Source: Verrucomicrobiota bacterium | Lineage (GTDB): Bacteria; Verrucomicrobiota; Verrucomicrobiia; Verrucomicrobiales; Akkermansiaceae | Direction of reading: 5' to 3' | DNA: 12,133 nucleotides | NCBI GenBank assembly: GCA_026397695.1 | Contig: JAPLUJ010000265.1 | Coordinates: 1-12,133 of the forward strand | In this document: piece after piece, positions 5,301-12,133 of the stretch | Layout: each line of letters opens with the position of its first letter | Position numbering within the stretch: the first letter of the stretch is position 1 | Translations under genes and position numbers: made by a program | Notes under the pieces: model-generated | What the model was told of the DNA's origin: nothing | What the model saw: the letters and a program-made list of their open reading frames with translations, nothing else | Databases searched by the model: none

Positions 5301-7024
5301 TTGCTGATTCAATCTACTTCCGCAGCCACCGCTGCTTTAAGAGGGACTGGGCGGGCTTCGATTCAATCAAGCCGATAAACGTCATCATCGGCAGAAACAA
5401 CACCGGGAAATCGCATCTTCTGGATCTCGCGGCTGCGTTGTGCGAAGGAAAGCTGAATGGCCGGGGGTGGCGTTATCTGTGTCGCGGAGTATTGGATGAA
5501 GCGTCCCTGAAGGGCGTATTTCGCGAGGATACAATCAGGGGAGCACTTCGGGAGAACCATTGGCAATCACATGGACGACATTTTCTGAATGTCCCCGTAT
5601 CGTGGCAAATTGATGAAAACACAGACACGGCAGATCTGAGTTTTTTAGAGAAGTTCGATCCGACATCACCCTTTGGTGAGCAGTCAACAAACGCGCGCAT
5701 TGCCGGTATTCTCGCAGCAGTGAAGAACGTGACCCACAAGCTTACAGGTTCGGTGTTTCGACGCCTTCTTGCAGACCGTGATATTCTCCCTGAGATGGCT
5801 GAGACAACTCTGGTGCTTGCGCCAGACGGACATGGCGCGTCTAACATCATAAGGCGTTATATCGTCACCTCAAACCCGCGGTTCCCTCGCGAGATCATCC
5901 AACGCGACTTGCTTTCCGCGCTTAATTCAATCTTTGGCAATGATGGCCACTTCACCGAGATTCAGGTTAAGGTTCATGATGACGATACAGGCGGAAAACC
6001 TGAGAATGCCTGGGAGGTTTTCTTGGGAGAAGAGAAAAAGGGCTTGATCCCGCTGAGCAACTCCGGGAGCGGGTTGAAGACGGTATTCTTGGTCCTGCTA
6101 AACTTGCTCGTTGTGCCAGAGATTGAGAAGAAGCCGAAATCGAGTTTCACGTTTGCGTTTGAAGAGCTTGAGAACAACCTTCATCCGGCGCTGCTGCGCC
6201 GGCTTTTCCAGTATCTTGAGAATTACGCAGTCACCGAGAAGGCTGCGATTTTTCTGACCACGCATTCGAGTACGGCTCTCGACCTCTTTGGCGTGTCGAA
6301 AAATGCCCAGATCATCCACTTGACACACGATGGCGAGTCCGCACGTGCTACCACCGTTTCTGCGCATTTCGATCACTTGGGAGTCATATCTGAGTTGGGA
6401 GCCAAGCCGTCGGATCTGCTACAAGCGAACGGTATCATCTGGGTTGAAGGCCCTTCGGACTGCATCTACATTAACCGCTGGCTCGACCTCTACACCGGAA
6501 GTCGGCTTCAAGAGGGGCGGGATTACCAATGCGCCTTCTACGGCGGATCACTCCTGGCGCGAACGCAGTTCAAGTCTCCAAAGGACGCGGAGGAGGAGTT
6601 GGTTAATTTGTTTCGGGTCAATCCCAACATAGTAGTCGTTTGCGACGGTGACAGAACAGCCAAGGGGGCACGGGTTAAGGACCGCGTTAGAAGGATTCGC
6701 GCTGAGGTGATGAAAATTCCTGGAGCGCACATCTGGGTCACAGAAGCGAGAGAGATCGAGAATTACGTTCCTGGCACTGTGCTCGCAAAGGCGATTGGTG
6801 TCGCTGATCTTCCCAACCCCACCCAATACGAGATGTTCTTTCCGCGCAAGGGCTCGCCCGGCACTTCGTATGTTGAAGCACGGATGAATCGAAAGGGCAT
6901 CGACAAAATGGATCTAGCAGTCCTGAGCGTCTCTCAAATGGATAAGCCAATGATGAGCGCTCGATTTGAGTGGGAGGCGCAGATGAAACAGATTGTTGAG
7001 CGCATTGACTCTTGGAATCGGTAA
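5297..7024 (+). CDS. OLD-family endonuclease: single-chain ATPase-TOPRIM protein
   Basis: The 575-residue protein combines an N-terminal ABC/SMC-like ATPase with a C-terminal TOPRIM nuclease. Walker A is IGRNNTGKSHL (Lys38). A signature-like motif LSNSGSGLK lies at about 253-261, Walker B with a double Glu is FAFEELENNLHP (Glu289/290), and the switch histidine is in LTTHSS (His323). The TOPRIM part has Glu384 in IWVEGPSD, Asp450/Asp452 in VVVCDGDR, and EIENY at 486-490. This is the order expected of OLD proteins such as GajA. No UvrD-like partner gene (GajB) follows, so it looks like a stand-alone (class 1) OLD protein rather than a Gabija pair. Its ATG overlaps the stop of the hsdS-tail fragment and uses the repeat's AAAGG as probable ribosome-binding site. 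hsdR follows after 12 bases. DNA cleavage in response to phage is inferred from the family. Confidence 0.88.
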   Translation: MIADSIYFRSHRCFKRDWAGFDSIKPINVIIGRNNTGKSHLLDLAAALCEGKLNGRGWRYLCRGVLDEASLKGVFREDTIRGALRENHWQSHGRHFLNVPVSWQIDENTDTADLSFLEKFDPTSPFGEQSTNARIAGILAAVKNVTHKLTGSVFRRLLADRDILPEMAETTLVLAPDGHGASNIIRRYIVTSNPRFPREIIQRDLLSALNSIFGNDGHFTEIQVKVHDDDTGGKPENAWEVFLGEEKKGLIPLSNSGSGLKTVFLVLLNLLVVPEIEKKPKSSFTFAFEELENNLHPALLRRLFQYLENYAVTEKAAIFLTTHSSTALDLFGVSKNAQIIHLTHDGESARATTVSAHFDHLGVISELGAKPSDLLQANGIIWVEGPSDCIYINRWLDLYTGSRLQEGRDYQCAFYGGSLLARTQFKSPKDAEEELVNLFRVNPNIVVVCDGDRTAKGARVKDRVRRIRAEVMKIPGAHIWVTEAREIENYVPGTVLAKAIGVADLPNPTQYEMFFPRKGSPGTSYVEARMNRKGIDKMDLAVLSVSQMDKPMMSARFEWEAQMKQIVERIDSWNR

Positions 7025-7036
7025 CATAACAATACC

Positions 7037-10000
7037 ATGCCCCAAACCAACGAAATCGCCTTTGAGACCTACGTCGAGGAAATCCTCTTAACGCGCGGCG
7101 GTTGGAAATCCGGCAGCAACGCGGAGTGGGACAAGGAGCGGGCGTTGTTTCCGGCGCAGGTATTCGCGTTCATTGCGGACACGCAGCCGAAGTTGTGGCA
7201 GGCGATGAGGGATTTGCACGCGGCGGGACTGGAGGCGCTGTTGCTCAACACGCTGGTCAAGGAATTGGACGCGAAAGGTTCGCTCCATGTGCTGCGGCAC
7301 GGGTTCAAGTTTTACGGCAAGACATTCCGCCTCGCCTACTTCAAGCCTGCCCACGGCGCGAACTTCGAGGTGCTGGAGTTGTACGGGAAGAACCGGTTGA
7401 CGGTGACGCGCCAGGTGCCGTGTCATCCCGGCGACAACCGCACGCTGGACATGGTGCTGGCGGTGAACGGGCTGCCGGTGTCCACCATCGAGTTGAAGAA
7501 TCCCGGCACGGGCCAGAACTGGCGGCACGCGGTGCGACAATACAAGGAGGACCGCGACCCGCGCGCGCCCTTGTTTGAGTTCAAGAAGCGGGCGCTCGTG
7601 CATTTCGCCGCCGATTCTGAAGAAGTCCACATGACCACGCGGCTGGCGGGCGAGAAGACGTATTTCCTGCCGTTCAACCGGGGCAGTCACCCGGGGAAGA
7701 TCATCTGCGGCGCGGGCAATCCGCAGCACGATTCAGGCTACCGCACCGGTTACTTCTGGGAGGAAGTCCTCCAGTTCCAGAGCTTCCTGGATATTCTCGG
7801 CCACTTCATGTTCCTCGAAAAGAAGGCGGAGAAAGTGGATGATGGTCGCGGCGGGCATCGCGTCGTGACCAGGGAAACGATGATTTTCCCGCGCTACCAC
7901 CAGCTCGAATCGGTACGTGAGATGGTGCGTGCCTCCCGCGTCGAGGGACCGGGATTCAATTATCTCATCCAGCAATCCGCCGGGAGCGGGAAGACCAATA
8001 CGATTTCATGGTTGTCCCACCGGCTCGCTAGTTTGCATACCGTGGATGACGTCAAGATCTTCGACTGCGTGGTGGTCATCACGGACCGCCAGGTGCTCGA
8101 CCGGCAATTGCAGGATGCGATCTATCAAATTGAACACGCGCAGGGCGTGGTGAAGGCGATTGACCAGGACTCGAAGCAACTGGCGGCGGCGCTGATCGAC
8201 GGCACGAAGATCGTCATCACCACGTTGCAGAAATTTCCGTTCGTCTTGCGCGGGCTGCTCCATGCCGCCGGAGCGGAGAGGCAGGATGAAGCGACCGCCG
8301 AGCAGAAAGCCGATGCGGCCAAGTGGGAGGCGGAAATCGCCAAACGTCGATATGCGATCATAGTGGACGAGGCGCATTCCAGCCAGTCCGGCGAGACGGC
8401 GCGGGAGTTGAAGGCGATTCTCGGCATATCCGCCCAGCCGGAGAACCCCGAGGAAGAACCGGATTGGGAAGACCGTCTGAACCAAGTGATGCAGTCGCGC
8501 GGGCGACAGCCGAACCTGAGTTTCTTCGCCTTCACCGCCACGCCCAAGGGAAAGACGTTGGAACTTTTCGGGCGCAAGGGTGAGGGCGGACTGCCGGAGG
8601 CGTTCCACCTCTACTCCATGCGGCAGGCCATCGAGGAGGAATTCATCCTGGACGTGGTGAAGAACTACACGACCTACGCCACCTATTACCGGCTGGTGAA
8701 GGCTATCGAGGACGATCCGAATTTACCGAAGAAAAAAGCGGCGCGGGCGCTGGCCAAGTTCATGAGCCTGCACCCGCACAACATCGAGCAGAAGACCGAG
8801 GTAATCGTGGAGCACTTCCGGCAGAAGGTGCGCGGGCATCTCGGCGGGCAGGCCAAGGCGATGGTCGTCACGTCATCGCGCCTCCATGCAGTGCGCTACA
8901 TGCAGGCGTTCGAGCGCTATATCGCGGAAAACAAATACACTGACATCCGCCCGCTGGTCGCCTTCAGCGGCACGGTGAAAGACCCGGAGACCGGGATTGA
9001 ATACACCGAGCCGGGCATGAACCCGGATTGCGTGAGCGGGAAGCCGATCAGCGAGAAGCAACTGCCTGAACGCTTCGCCTCGCCCGACTATCAGGTATTG
9101 CTGGTGGCTAACAAATACCAGACCGGCTTCGACCAGCCATTGCTTTGTGCGATGTATGTGGACAAACGGCTTGATGGCGTGCAGGCCGTGCAGACGCTGT
9201 CGCGCTTGAACCGCAAGATTCCGGGCAAGGAAAACCCGTTCGTCCTGGATTTCGTCAACGAGGCCGAGGATATCTACAAAGCGTTCAAGCCCTACTACGA
9301 CGCGACGAGTTTTCAGGATGAGTCGGACCCGCAGCAGTTAGAGAAGCTCAAGCACGAACTCGATGCCGCACAGGTGTATCACTGGAGCGAAGTCGAGGCG
9401 TTTGCACGCATCTTCTACAAGCCTGTGACTCGGCAAGTCGCGCAGGACCATGCGGGGATGCAACTGCACCTTCAACCGGCGGTGGATCGCTTCAAGGCGA
9501 TGGAGGACGATGCGAAATGCAGCGCGTTCCGCGAGAAGCTCAACGGATATGTCAATATCTACTCCTTCATGAGCCAGATCATGCCCTATGGCGATCCGGC
9601 CCTGGAAATGCTCTACAGTTTTGGTCGCTTCCTGCTGCCACATCTTCCGCTGGACCGCGACACCGAGCGCGTGAAGATCGGCGACGAGGTCGGGCTTCAA
9701 TACTATCGCCTCGAACGAATTTACTCCGGAGAGATCACGTTGCGCGAAGGCGAACCCGAAGGGGTGAAAAGCCCGACGGACGTTGGCACGGGCAAGGCGA
9801 AGGATGAGAAAGTGCCGTTGTCCGAGATCATCAAAGTGCTCAACGAGCGATTCGGAACGAACTTCACCGATGAAGACCGCTTCTTCTTCGAGCAAATCCG
9901 CGAAAAGGCCACGGCCAACGAACAGGTCGTCAAACTCCGCCGAGCCAACCCGTTCGACAAGTTCCAGCTCGGCCTCAAACAACTGCTCGAAGACCTCATG

Positions 10001-10144
10001 GTCCAGCGCATGGCCGACAACGACAAGATCGTGACCCGCTACATGGACAACAAGGAGTTCGGCGACGCTGCCTTCACGGTCTTATCGAAAGCGATCTACG
10101 ATTCCATCCCAACTGAAGACGAGATGGAGCCGATACCGAACTGA
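7037..10144 (+). CDS. hsdR: Type I restriction enzyme motor and nuclease subunit HsdR
   Basis: At 1,035 residues this has the usual length for HsdR, the subunit that translocates and cuts unmodified DNA once HsdS and HsdM have bound the target. The N-terminal PD-(D/E)xK nuclease site is visible as Asp138 (TLDMVLAVNG) and Glu152-x-Lys154 (TIELKNP). The superfamily 2 helicase motor has Walker A SAGSGKT (Lys319), a DEAH box (444-447, IVDEAHSSQ), motif III FTATP (about 499-503) and motif VI QTLSRLNR (719-726). A helical C-terminal region (about 880-1035) would contact the methylase core. No frameshift or missing motif was noticed. GC-rich composition resembles hsdS, suggesting that both belong to the original R-M backbone while modules 1 and 2 were added. 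A ribosome-binding site is weak (GGAATCGG about 17 bases upstream). Confidence 0.97.
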   Translation: MPQTNEIAFETYVEEILLTRGGWKSGSNAEWDKERALFPAQVFAFIADTQPKLWQAMRDLHAAGLEALLLNTLVKELDAKGSLHVLRHGFKFYGKTFRLAYFKPAHGANFEVLELYGKNRLTVTRQVPCHPGDNRTLDMVLAVNGLPVSTIELKNPGTGQNWRHAVRQYKEDRDPRAPLFEFKKRALVHFAADSEEVHMTTRLAGEKTYFLPFNRGSHPGKIICGAGNPQHDSGYRTGYFWEEVLQFQSFLDILGHFMFLEKKAEKVDDGRGGHRVVTRETMIFPRYHQLESVREMVRASRVEGPGFNYLIQQSAGSGKTNTISWLSHRLASLHTVDDVKIFDCVVVITDRQVLDRQLQDAIYQIEHAQGVVKAIDQDSKQLAAALIDGTKIVITTLQKFPFVLRGLLHAAGAERQDEATAEQKADAAKWEAEIAKRRYAIIVDEAHSSQSGETARELKAILGISAQPENPEEEPDWEDRLNQVMQSRGRQPNLSFFAFTATPKGKTLELFGRKGEGGLPEAFHLYSMRQAIEEEFILDVVKNYTTYATYYRLVKAIEDDPNLPKKKAARALAKFMSLHPHNIEQKTEVIVEHFRQKVRGHLGGQAKAMVVTSSRLHAVRYMQAFERYIAENKYTDIRPLVAFSGTVKDPETGIEYTEPGMNPDCVSGKPISEKQLPERFASPDYQVLLVANKYQTGFDQPLLCAMYVDKRLDGVQAVQTLSRLNRKIPGKENPFVLDFVNEAEDIYKAFKPYYDATSFQDESDPQQLEKLKHELDAAQVYHWSEVEAFARIFYKPVTRQVAQDHAGMQLHLQPAVDRFKAMEDDAKCSAFREKLNGYVNIYSFMSQIMPYGDPALEMLYSFGRFLLPHLPLDRDTERVKIGDEVGLQYYRLERIYSGEITLREGEPEGVKSPTDVGTGKAKDEKVPLSEIIKVLNERFGTNFTDEDRFFFEQIREKATANEQVVKLRRANPFDKFQLGLKQLLEDLMVQRMADNDKIVTRYMDNKEFGDAAFTVLSKAIYDSIPTEDEMEPIPN

Positions 10145-10158
10145 CGGGCTTCGACGCG

Positions 10159-10184
10159 CCCTGATTTACCCCGGTGCTTCAGGG
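10159..10184. terminator. Inverted repeat just after hsdR, possible transcript end
   Basis: CCCTGA and TCAGGG form a perfect 6-bp inverted repeat with a small inner ACC/GGT pairing, starting 15 bases after the hsdR stop. It sits between convergent genes, where a shared terminator would be expected. No T-run follows on either strand, so an intrinsic terminator is not well supported. Confidence 0.25.
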
Positions 10185-10649
10185 AAGGATGAAGGGTGAA
10201 GGATGAATTATGAAGGGTTGGACTTCACCCGTTTTTCCCCGGTGTCTTGGCAAATACAGATTTCCATTTTTAAAGCGGGCCAACAGTTTTCCTTCTTCAG
10301 TAATTGGAATCGACCAATTATACGGATGAAGGCCCTTCACTCTGTGTGCCGCCAGAAACAATTGATGTTTTGCTTTCCAAAACGAGTTGCATTTTTCTCC
10401 AAGATTCACATTTGAAAGGCGGTGCACGATGGCAAAAAACCCCTTTCTACCGAAATGACGGAAATCGAGCATTCTGCATATAATGTATCCCGGTCGTGGA
10501 TCCTTGTCGCTGGAGATGACGAGTTCAAAGATTTCCTCCAGAGTGACGGAGTCTTTGTCCTTCCAATGCCAATTGCACATGTTGTTCGTCGCGGCCACCG
10601 AAAACCCCAACGCCAATAGCAACTCTTCCTTCGGCCACTTTCTCGTCAT
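10179..10649 (-). CDS. Unrecognised 156-residue protein between heptamer arrays
   Basis: The frame extends upstream to 10958, but that part translates repeat arrays and Pro-rich low-complexity sequence. I therefore place the start at the ATG read from 10649 (MTRKWPKEELLLALGF). The product is mixed, with aromatic and charged residues spread normally (NWHWKDKDSVTLEEIF, YIICRMLDFRHFGRKGFF, GLHPYNWSIPITEEGK), and looks like a folded soluble protein. I see no motif, signal peptide or membrane segment and do not recognise a family. The last residues (FIIHPSPFILP) are simply the translation of the heptamer array at 10184-10218, so the original C-terminus may have been replaced. The DNA is more A+T-rich than its surroundings. 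No strong ribosome-binding site is seen before the chosen start. It may be an orphan passenger gene or a decayed one. Confidence 0.45.
   Translation of the reverse strand: MTRKWPKEELLLALGFSVAATNNMCNWHWKDKDSVTLEEIFELVISSDKDPRPGYIICRMLDFRHFGRKGFFAIVHRLSNVNLGEKCNSFWKAKHQLFLAAHRVKGLHPYNWSIPITEEGKLLARFKNGNLYLPRHRGKTGEVQPFIIHPSPFILP
10184..10218 (+). repeat. Array of five degenerate heptamers (GAAGGRT type)
   Basis: Five contiguous 7-bp units run GAAGGAT, GAAGGGT, GAAGGAT, GAATTAT, GAAGGGT. The array encodes the final residues and overlaps the 3' end of the minus-strand gene. Its regular 7-base period and the similar arrays at 10687-10771 point to a dispersed short tandem repeat family. Confidence 0.85.
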
Positions 10650-10686
10650 ATCGTCGGCCACAGCCAACTCGGCCAATATAGAAGCG

Positions 10687-10771
10687 GAGGACAGAGGACA
10701 AAGGACGGAAGACGGAGGACTAGCGAGGCTTCGCCTCAGACCCAAGACAACAAGACCCAAGACGCAAGCCG
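10687..10771 (+). repeat. Two further heptamer arrays around a small hairpin
   Basis: Five units of GAGGACA type (GAGGACA, GAGGACA, AAGGACG, GAAGACG, GAGGACT) fill 10687-10721. After a hairpin GAGGC-TTC-GCCTC (10725-10737), five units of a CAAGACC type (CAGACCC, AAGACAA, CAAGACC, CAAGACG, CAAGCCG) run 10737-10771. All keep a strict 7-base period with different consensus words. They lie upstream of the orphan minus-strand gene. Similar strings recur between genes in some PVC-group genomes, as far as I remember. Confidence 0.8.
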
Positions 10772-11054
10772 CAGTATCCGGATCGTGGTGAAGGAACCAC
10801 GGGGAGCATTGCTCGGTCGCCGGGAATGAATGCGGGGGGGGCAGCGGGGCGGGTTCTTCCGGGGGCGGAGGACGAACACTAACAACCAAGGCAGTTCTAT
10901 CGAATTCCGATCCCGCGTGCCTTGGAGCCGGCGTGCTCGAGTCAGTCATACACCACAACTTTCCATAATTGTGATCCTTGCCGTCGGTTTTTCGGCGGCA
11001 GGCTCCTCGGACATCCGTTAGGCCTGACCGGAGGGTTGGAGCAAGGGCGGGGGC
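10772..11054. other. Intergenic stretch without a supported gene
   Basis: I see no convincing gene here; together with the arrays before it, this makes about 400 bases without a gene. It holds a run of eight G (10834-10841) within a G-rich stretch. It also has an 8-bp hairpin, TGCCGTCG against CGGCGGCA (10979-11000), with one G-T pair and a GTTTTT loop. The hairpin lies about 55 bases beyond the stop of the minus-strand hydrolase gene and might end its transcript, but no T-run follows it on that strand. Confidence 0.4.
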
Positions 11055-12133
11055 CTATTCGATCACAAACCACGTGACACCTTGCGCTGGCACATTCACC
11101 GGAAGTTCGATGTGGTATTCGCGATCCAGGATGAAGGATTTGGCCGCGCCGTCGCGCTCACGCAGTGAAGCCGTCGTGGTCTTGCCGGTATAGTAGAGCG
11201 GGATGCGCAGCGTCCGGGTGACTTCCTGCTCCAGCGGATTGTAGATCATCAGCAAGCCCTTCTCATTGCCGGCGGGATTGACGTGCAGGACGTAATCCAG
11301 ATCACGTCCGTCGGCGCGGCGCAGGTGGAGGAGGTCGGCGTTGAGAATTTGGCGATGTTTTTTGTAGAAGTCCGTCCAGCGTTTCACGACGGCTTTGGTT
11401 TCGTCCGTGTCGTAAAGGCGCGGTCCGCGATAGCATGCCATGACGCCCTGACCGAAAAGATTGGCGAGGCGTTGTTCATAGTGCGGCAGATGATCCTTGA
11501 GCGGCTCGATCGTGGCCGCTGCGCCGCCTCCCTGATACTGGGTGAGCGGAACAAACATCCAGCCCATGCCGGGCGTTTTCTCCCAGGTGCCGTCAAAGAT
11601 ATTCTGGCGTTCGATGATTTCCTGGTACTCGCGCGGCAGCGACCAATTCACTTCGCGGTAGCCCATGCCCGTCTTCGTGCCACCACTCAGGAAATACCAA
11701 TCCGGGATGTTCAGATAGACCCCGTGGGCGCGACACCATTTGTAGAAGTCGGTGATGGCCTTCCATTGCACCCATTGGGAGTCCTCAAAACCGCGATGAA
11801 ACGGGTGATTCGTCGCGGCGCAGGTGTCGCCGGGGTATGAGCCATCGTGTTCGAGGATGGCCAATCCGGTATTCTCCATGAAGCTCTGCAACTGGTCCAG
11901 ATATGCCCGACCCCACTTCGCGCCCAGACATGGCGCGACACCGAACGCCGTCGGCCCGACGGTATTGTCCGCCGGAGTGGCGGCGCCGCGACTGGCACAA
12001 AGCGAGTAGCCTCCCAGCACGATGCCCTTGGATTTCGCGTAGTCAGCGAGTTCCTTCAATTGTGCCTGATAGGTCGGGTCGCGGCTTTCAAAGTTGAAGC
12101 CGCTGCCAAAGGTTAAAACCACCATCTCAAACC
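11055..12133 (-). CDS. Glycoside-hydrolase-like (alpha-galactosidase-type TIM barrel) protein, 5' end outside window
   Basis: The frame is open to the window edge, so at least 359 C-terminal residues are seen and the start is missing; Met at 12125 is probably internal. Numbering from that Met, residues about 88-100 (LAILEHDGSYPGD) and 138-145 (LNIPDWYF) look like strand ends of a TIM barrel that carry acidic residues, as in clan GH-D-type alpha-galactosidases. The segment WEKTPGMGWMFVPLTQYQGGG and the C-terminal beta-sandwich (DYVLHVNPAGNEKGLLMIYNP onward) fit a family I recall from Planctomycetes, Verrucomicrobia and Bacteroidetes. Substrate and exact catalytic residues cannot be assigned. 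It points against the R-M operon and probably marks the edge of the defence locus. Confidence 0.7.
   Translation of the reverse strand, partial: FEMVVLTFGSGFNFESRDPTYQAQLKELADYAKSKGIVLGGYSLCASRGAATPADNTVGPTAFGVAPCLGAKWGRAYLDQLQSFMENTGLAILEHDGSYPGDTCAATNHPFHRGFEDSQWVQWKAITDFYKWCRAHGVYLNIPDWYFLSGGTKTGMGYREVNWSLPREYQEIIERQNIFDGTWEKTPGMGWMFVPLTQYQGGGAAATIEPLKDHLPHYEQRLANLFGQGVMACYRGPRLYDTDETKAVVKRWTDFYKKHRQILNADLLHLRRADGRDLDYVLHVNPAGNEKGLLMIYNPLEQEVTRTLRIPLYYTGKTTTASLRERDGAAKSFILDREYHIELPVNVPAQGVTWFVIE

Noticed and set aside
5297..7024. Gabija (GajA/GajB) system
   Set aside because: The GajA-like protein is present but the next gene is HsdR, with PD-(D/E)xK and DEAH motifs, not a UvrD-like helicase.
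7088..7729. Long minus-strand open frame opposite the hsdR 5' end
   Set aside because: It is a GC-rich antisense shadow with Arg-rich composition over a gene whose nuclease motifs are clear in the + frame; the other long opposite-strand frames over hsdR and the hydrolase gene are the same.
10214..10234. Hairpin GGGT...ACCC followed by GTTTTT as a terminator for the hsd operon
   Set aside because: The stem is only four base pairs with an eight-base loop and it lies inside the minus-strand gene; too weak to call.
10687..10771. CRISPR-like array
   Set aside because: Units are only 7 bases, contiguous and degenerate, with no unique spacers and no cas genes.
10650..10958. Upstream extension of the minus-strand orphan gene to 259 residues
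   Set aside because: The added residues are Pro-rich low complexity and the translation of heptamer arrays (PPSSVLCPLSS), not a natural protein sequence.

Overview
The window shows most of a type I restriction-modification operon on the + strand whose hsdS-hsdR interval is packed with three extra gene modules, followed by a minus-strand tail of ordinary or repeat-bearing DNA. The organism is a moderately GC-rich bacterium. The 3' glycoside-hydrolase-like gene and the degenerate 7-bp repeat arrays resemble what I know from Verrucomicrobia/Planctomycetes-type genomes, so a member of the PVC group is my best guess (inference, not shown directly). No rRNA, tRNA, CRISPR array, integrase or transposase was seen.

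Layout. Bases 3-35 look like the last codons of an upstream gene (probably hsdM), whose TGA overlaps the hsdS ATG. hsdS (32-1393) is full length with two target-recognition domains. Module 1 (1409-3329) is a PIN-like nuclease gene, a small gene in an overlapping frame, and a DUF1828/DUF1829-like gene. Module 2 (3472-5125) is an ABC-type AAA ATPase overlapping a small TOPRIM-like protein gene, recalling RloA/RloB, PARIS or a split OLD system. Module 3 (5297-7024) is a single-chain OLD-family ATPase-TOPRIM nuclease. hsdR (7037-10144) closes the operon. After it come an orphan minus-strand gene (10179-10649) bracketed by heptamer repeat arrays and the 3' part of a minus-strand glycoside-hydrolase-like gene (11055 to the window edge).

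The most striking signal is that the 3' end of hsdS, which encodes the last conserved coiled coil, occurs three times in direct orientation, once at the end of hsdS and once before each of modules 2 and 3. Copies 1 (1272-1376) and 3 (5182-5286) are identical over 105 bp. The middle copy (3359-3448) matches copy 1 at 75 of 90 bases and keeps its protein frame as a 49-codon mini-gene. In all three copies a TGA overlaps an ATG (ATGA); in copies 2 and 3 that ATG starts the next module. This suggests that the hsdS 3' end is an entry or exchange site at which defence modules are added while keeping the operon translationally coupled. Recombination between copies 1 and 3 would remove modules 1 and 2 (3,910 bp) and leave an intact hsdS directly joined to module 3 and hsdR.

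Working together, HsdS would guide modification (with HsdM from upstream) and restriction (with HsdR). The PIN, ATPase/TOPRIM and OLD proteins would be independent or back-up anti-phage effectors co-transcribed with the R-M system. That functional reading is inferred from families and location, not shown by the sequence alone.
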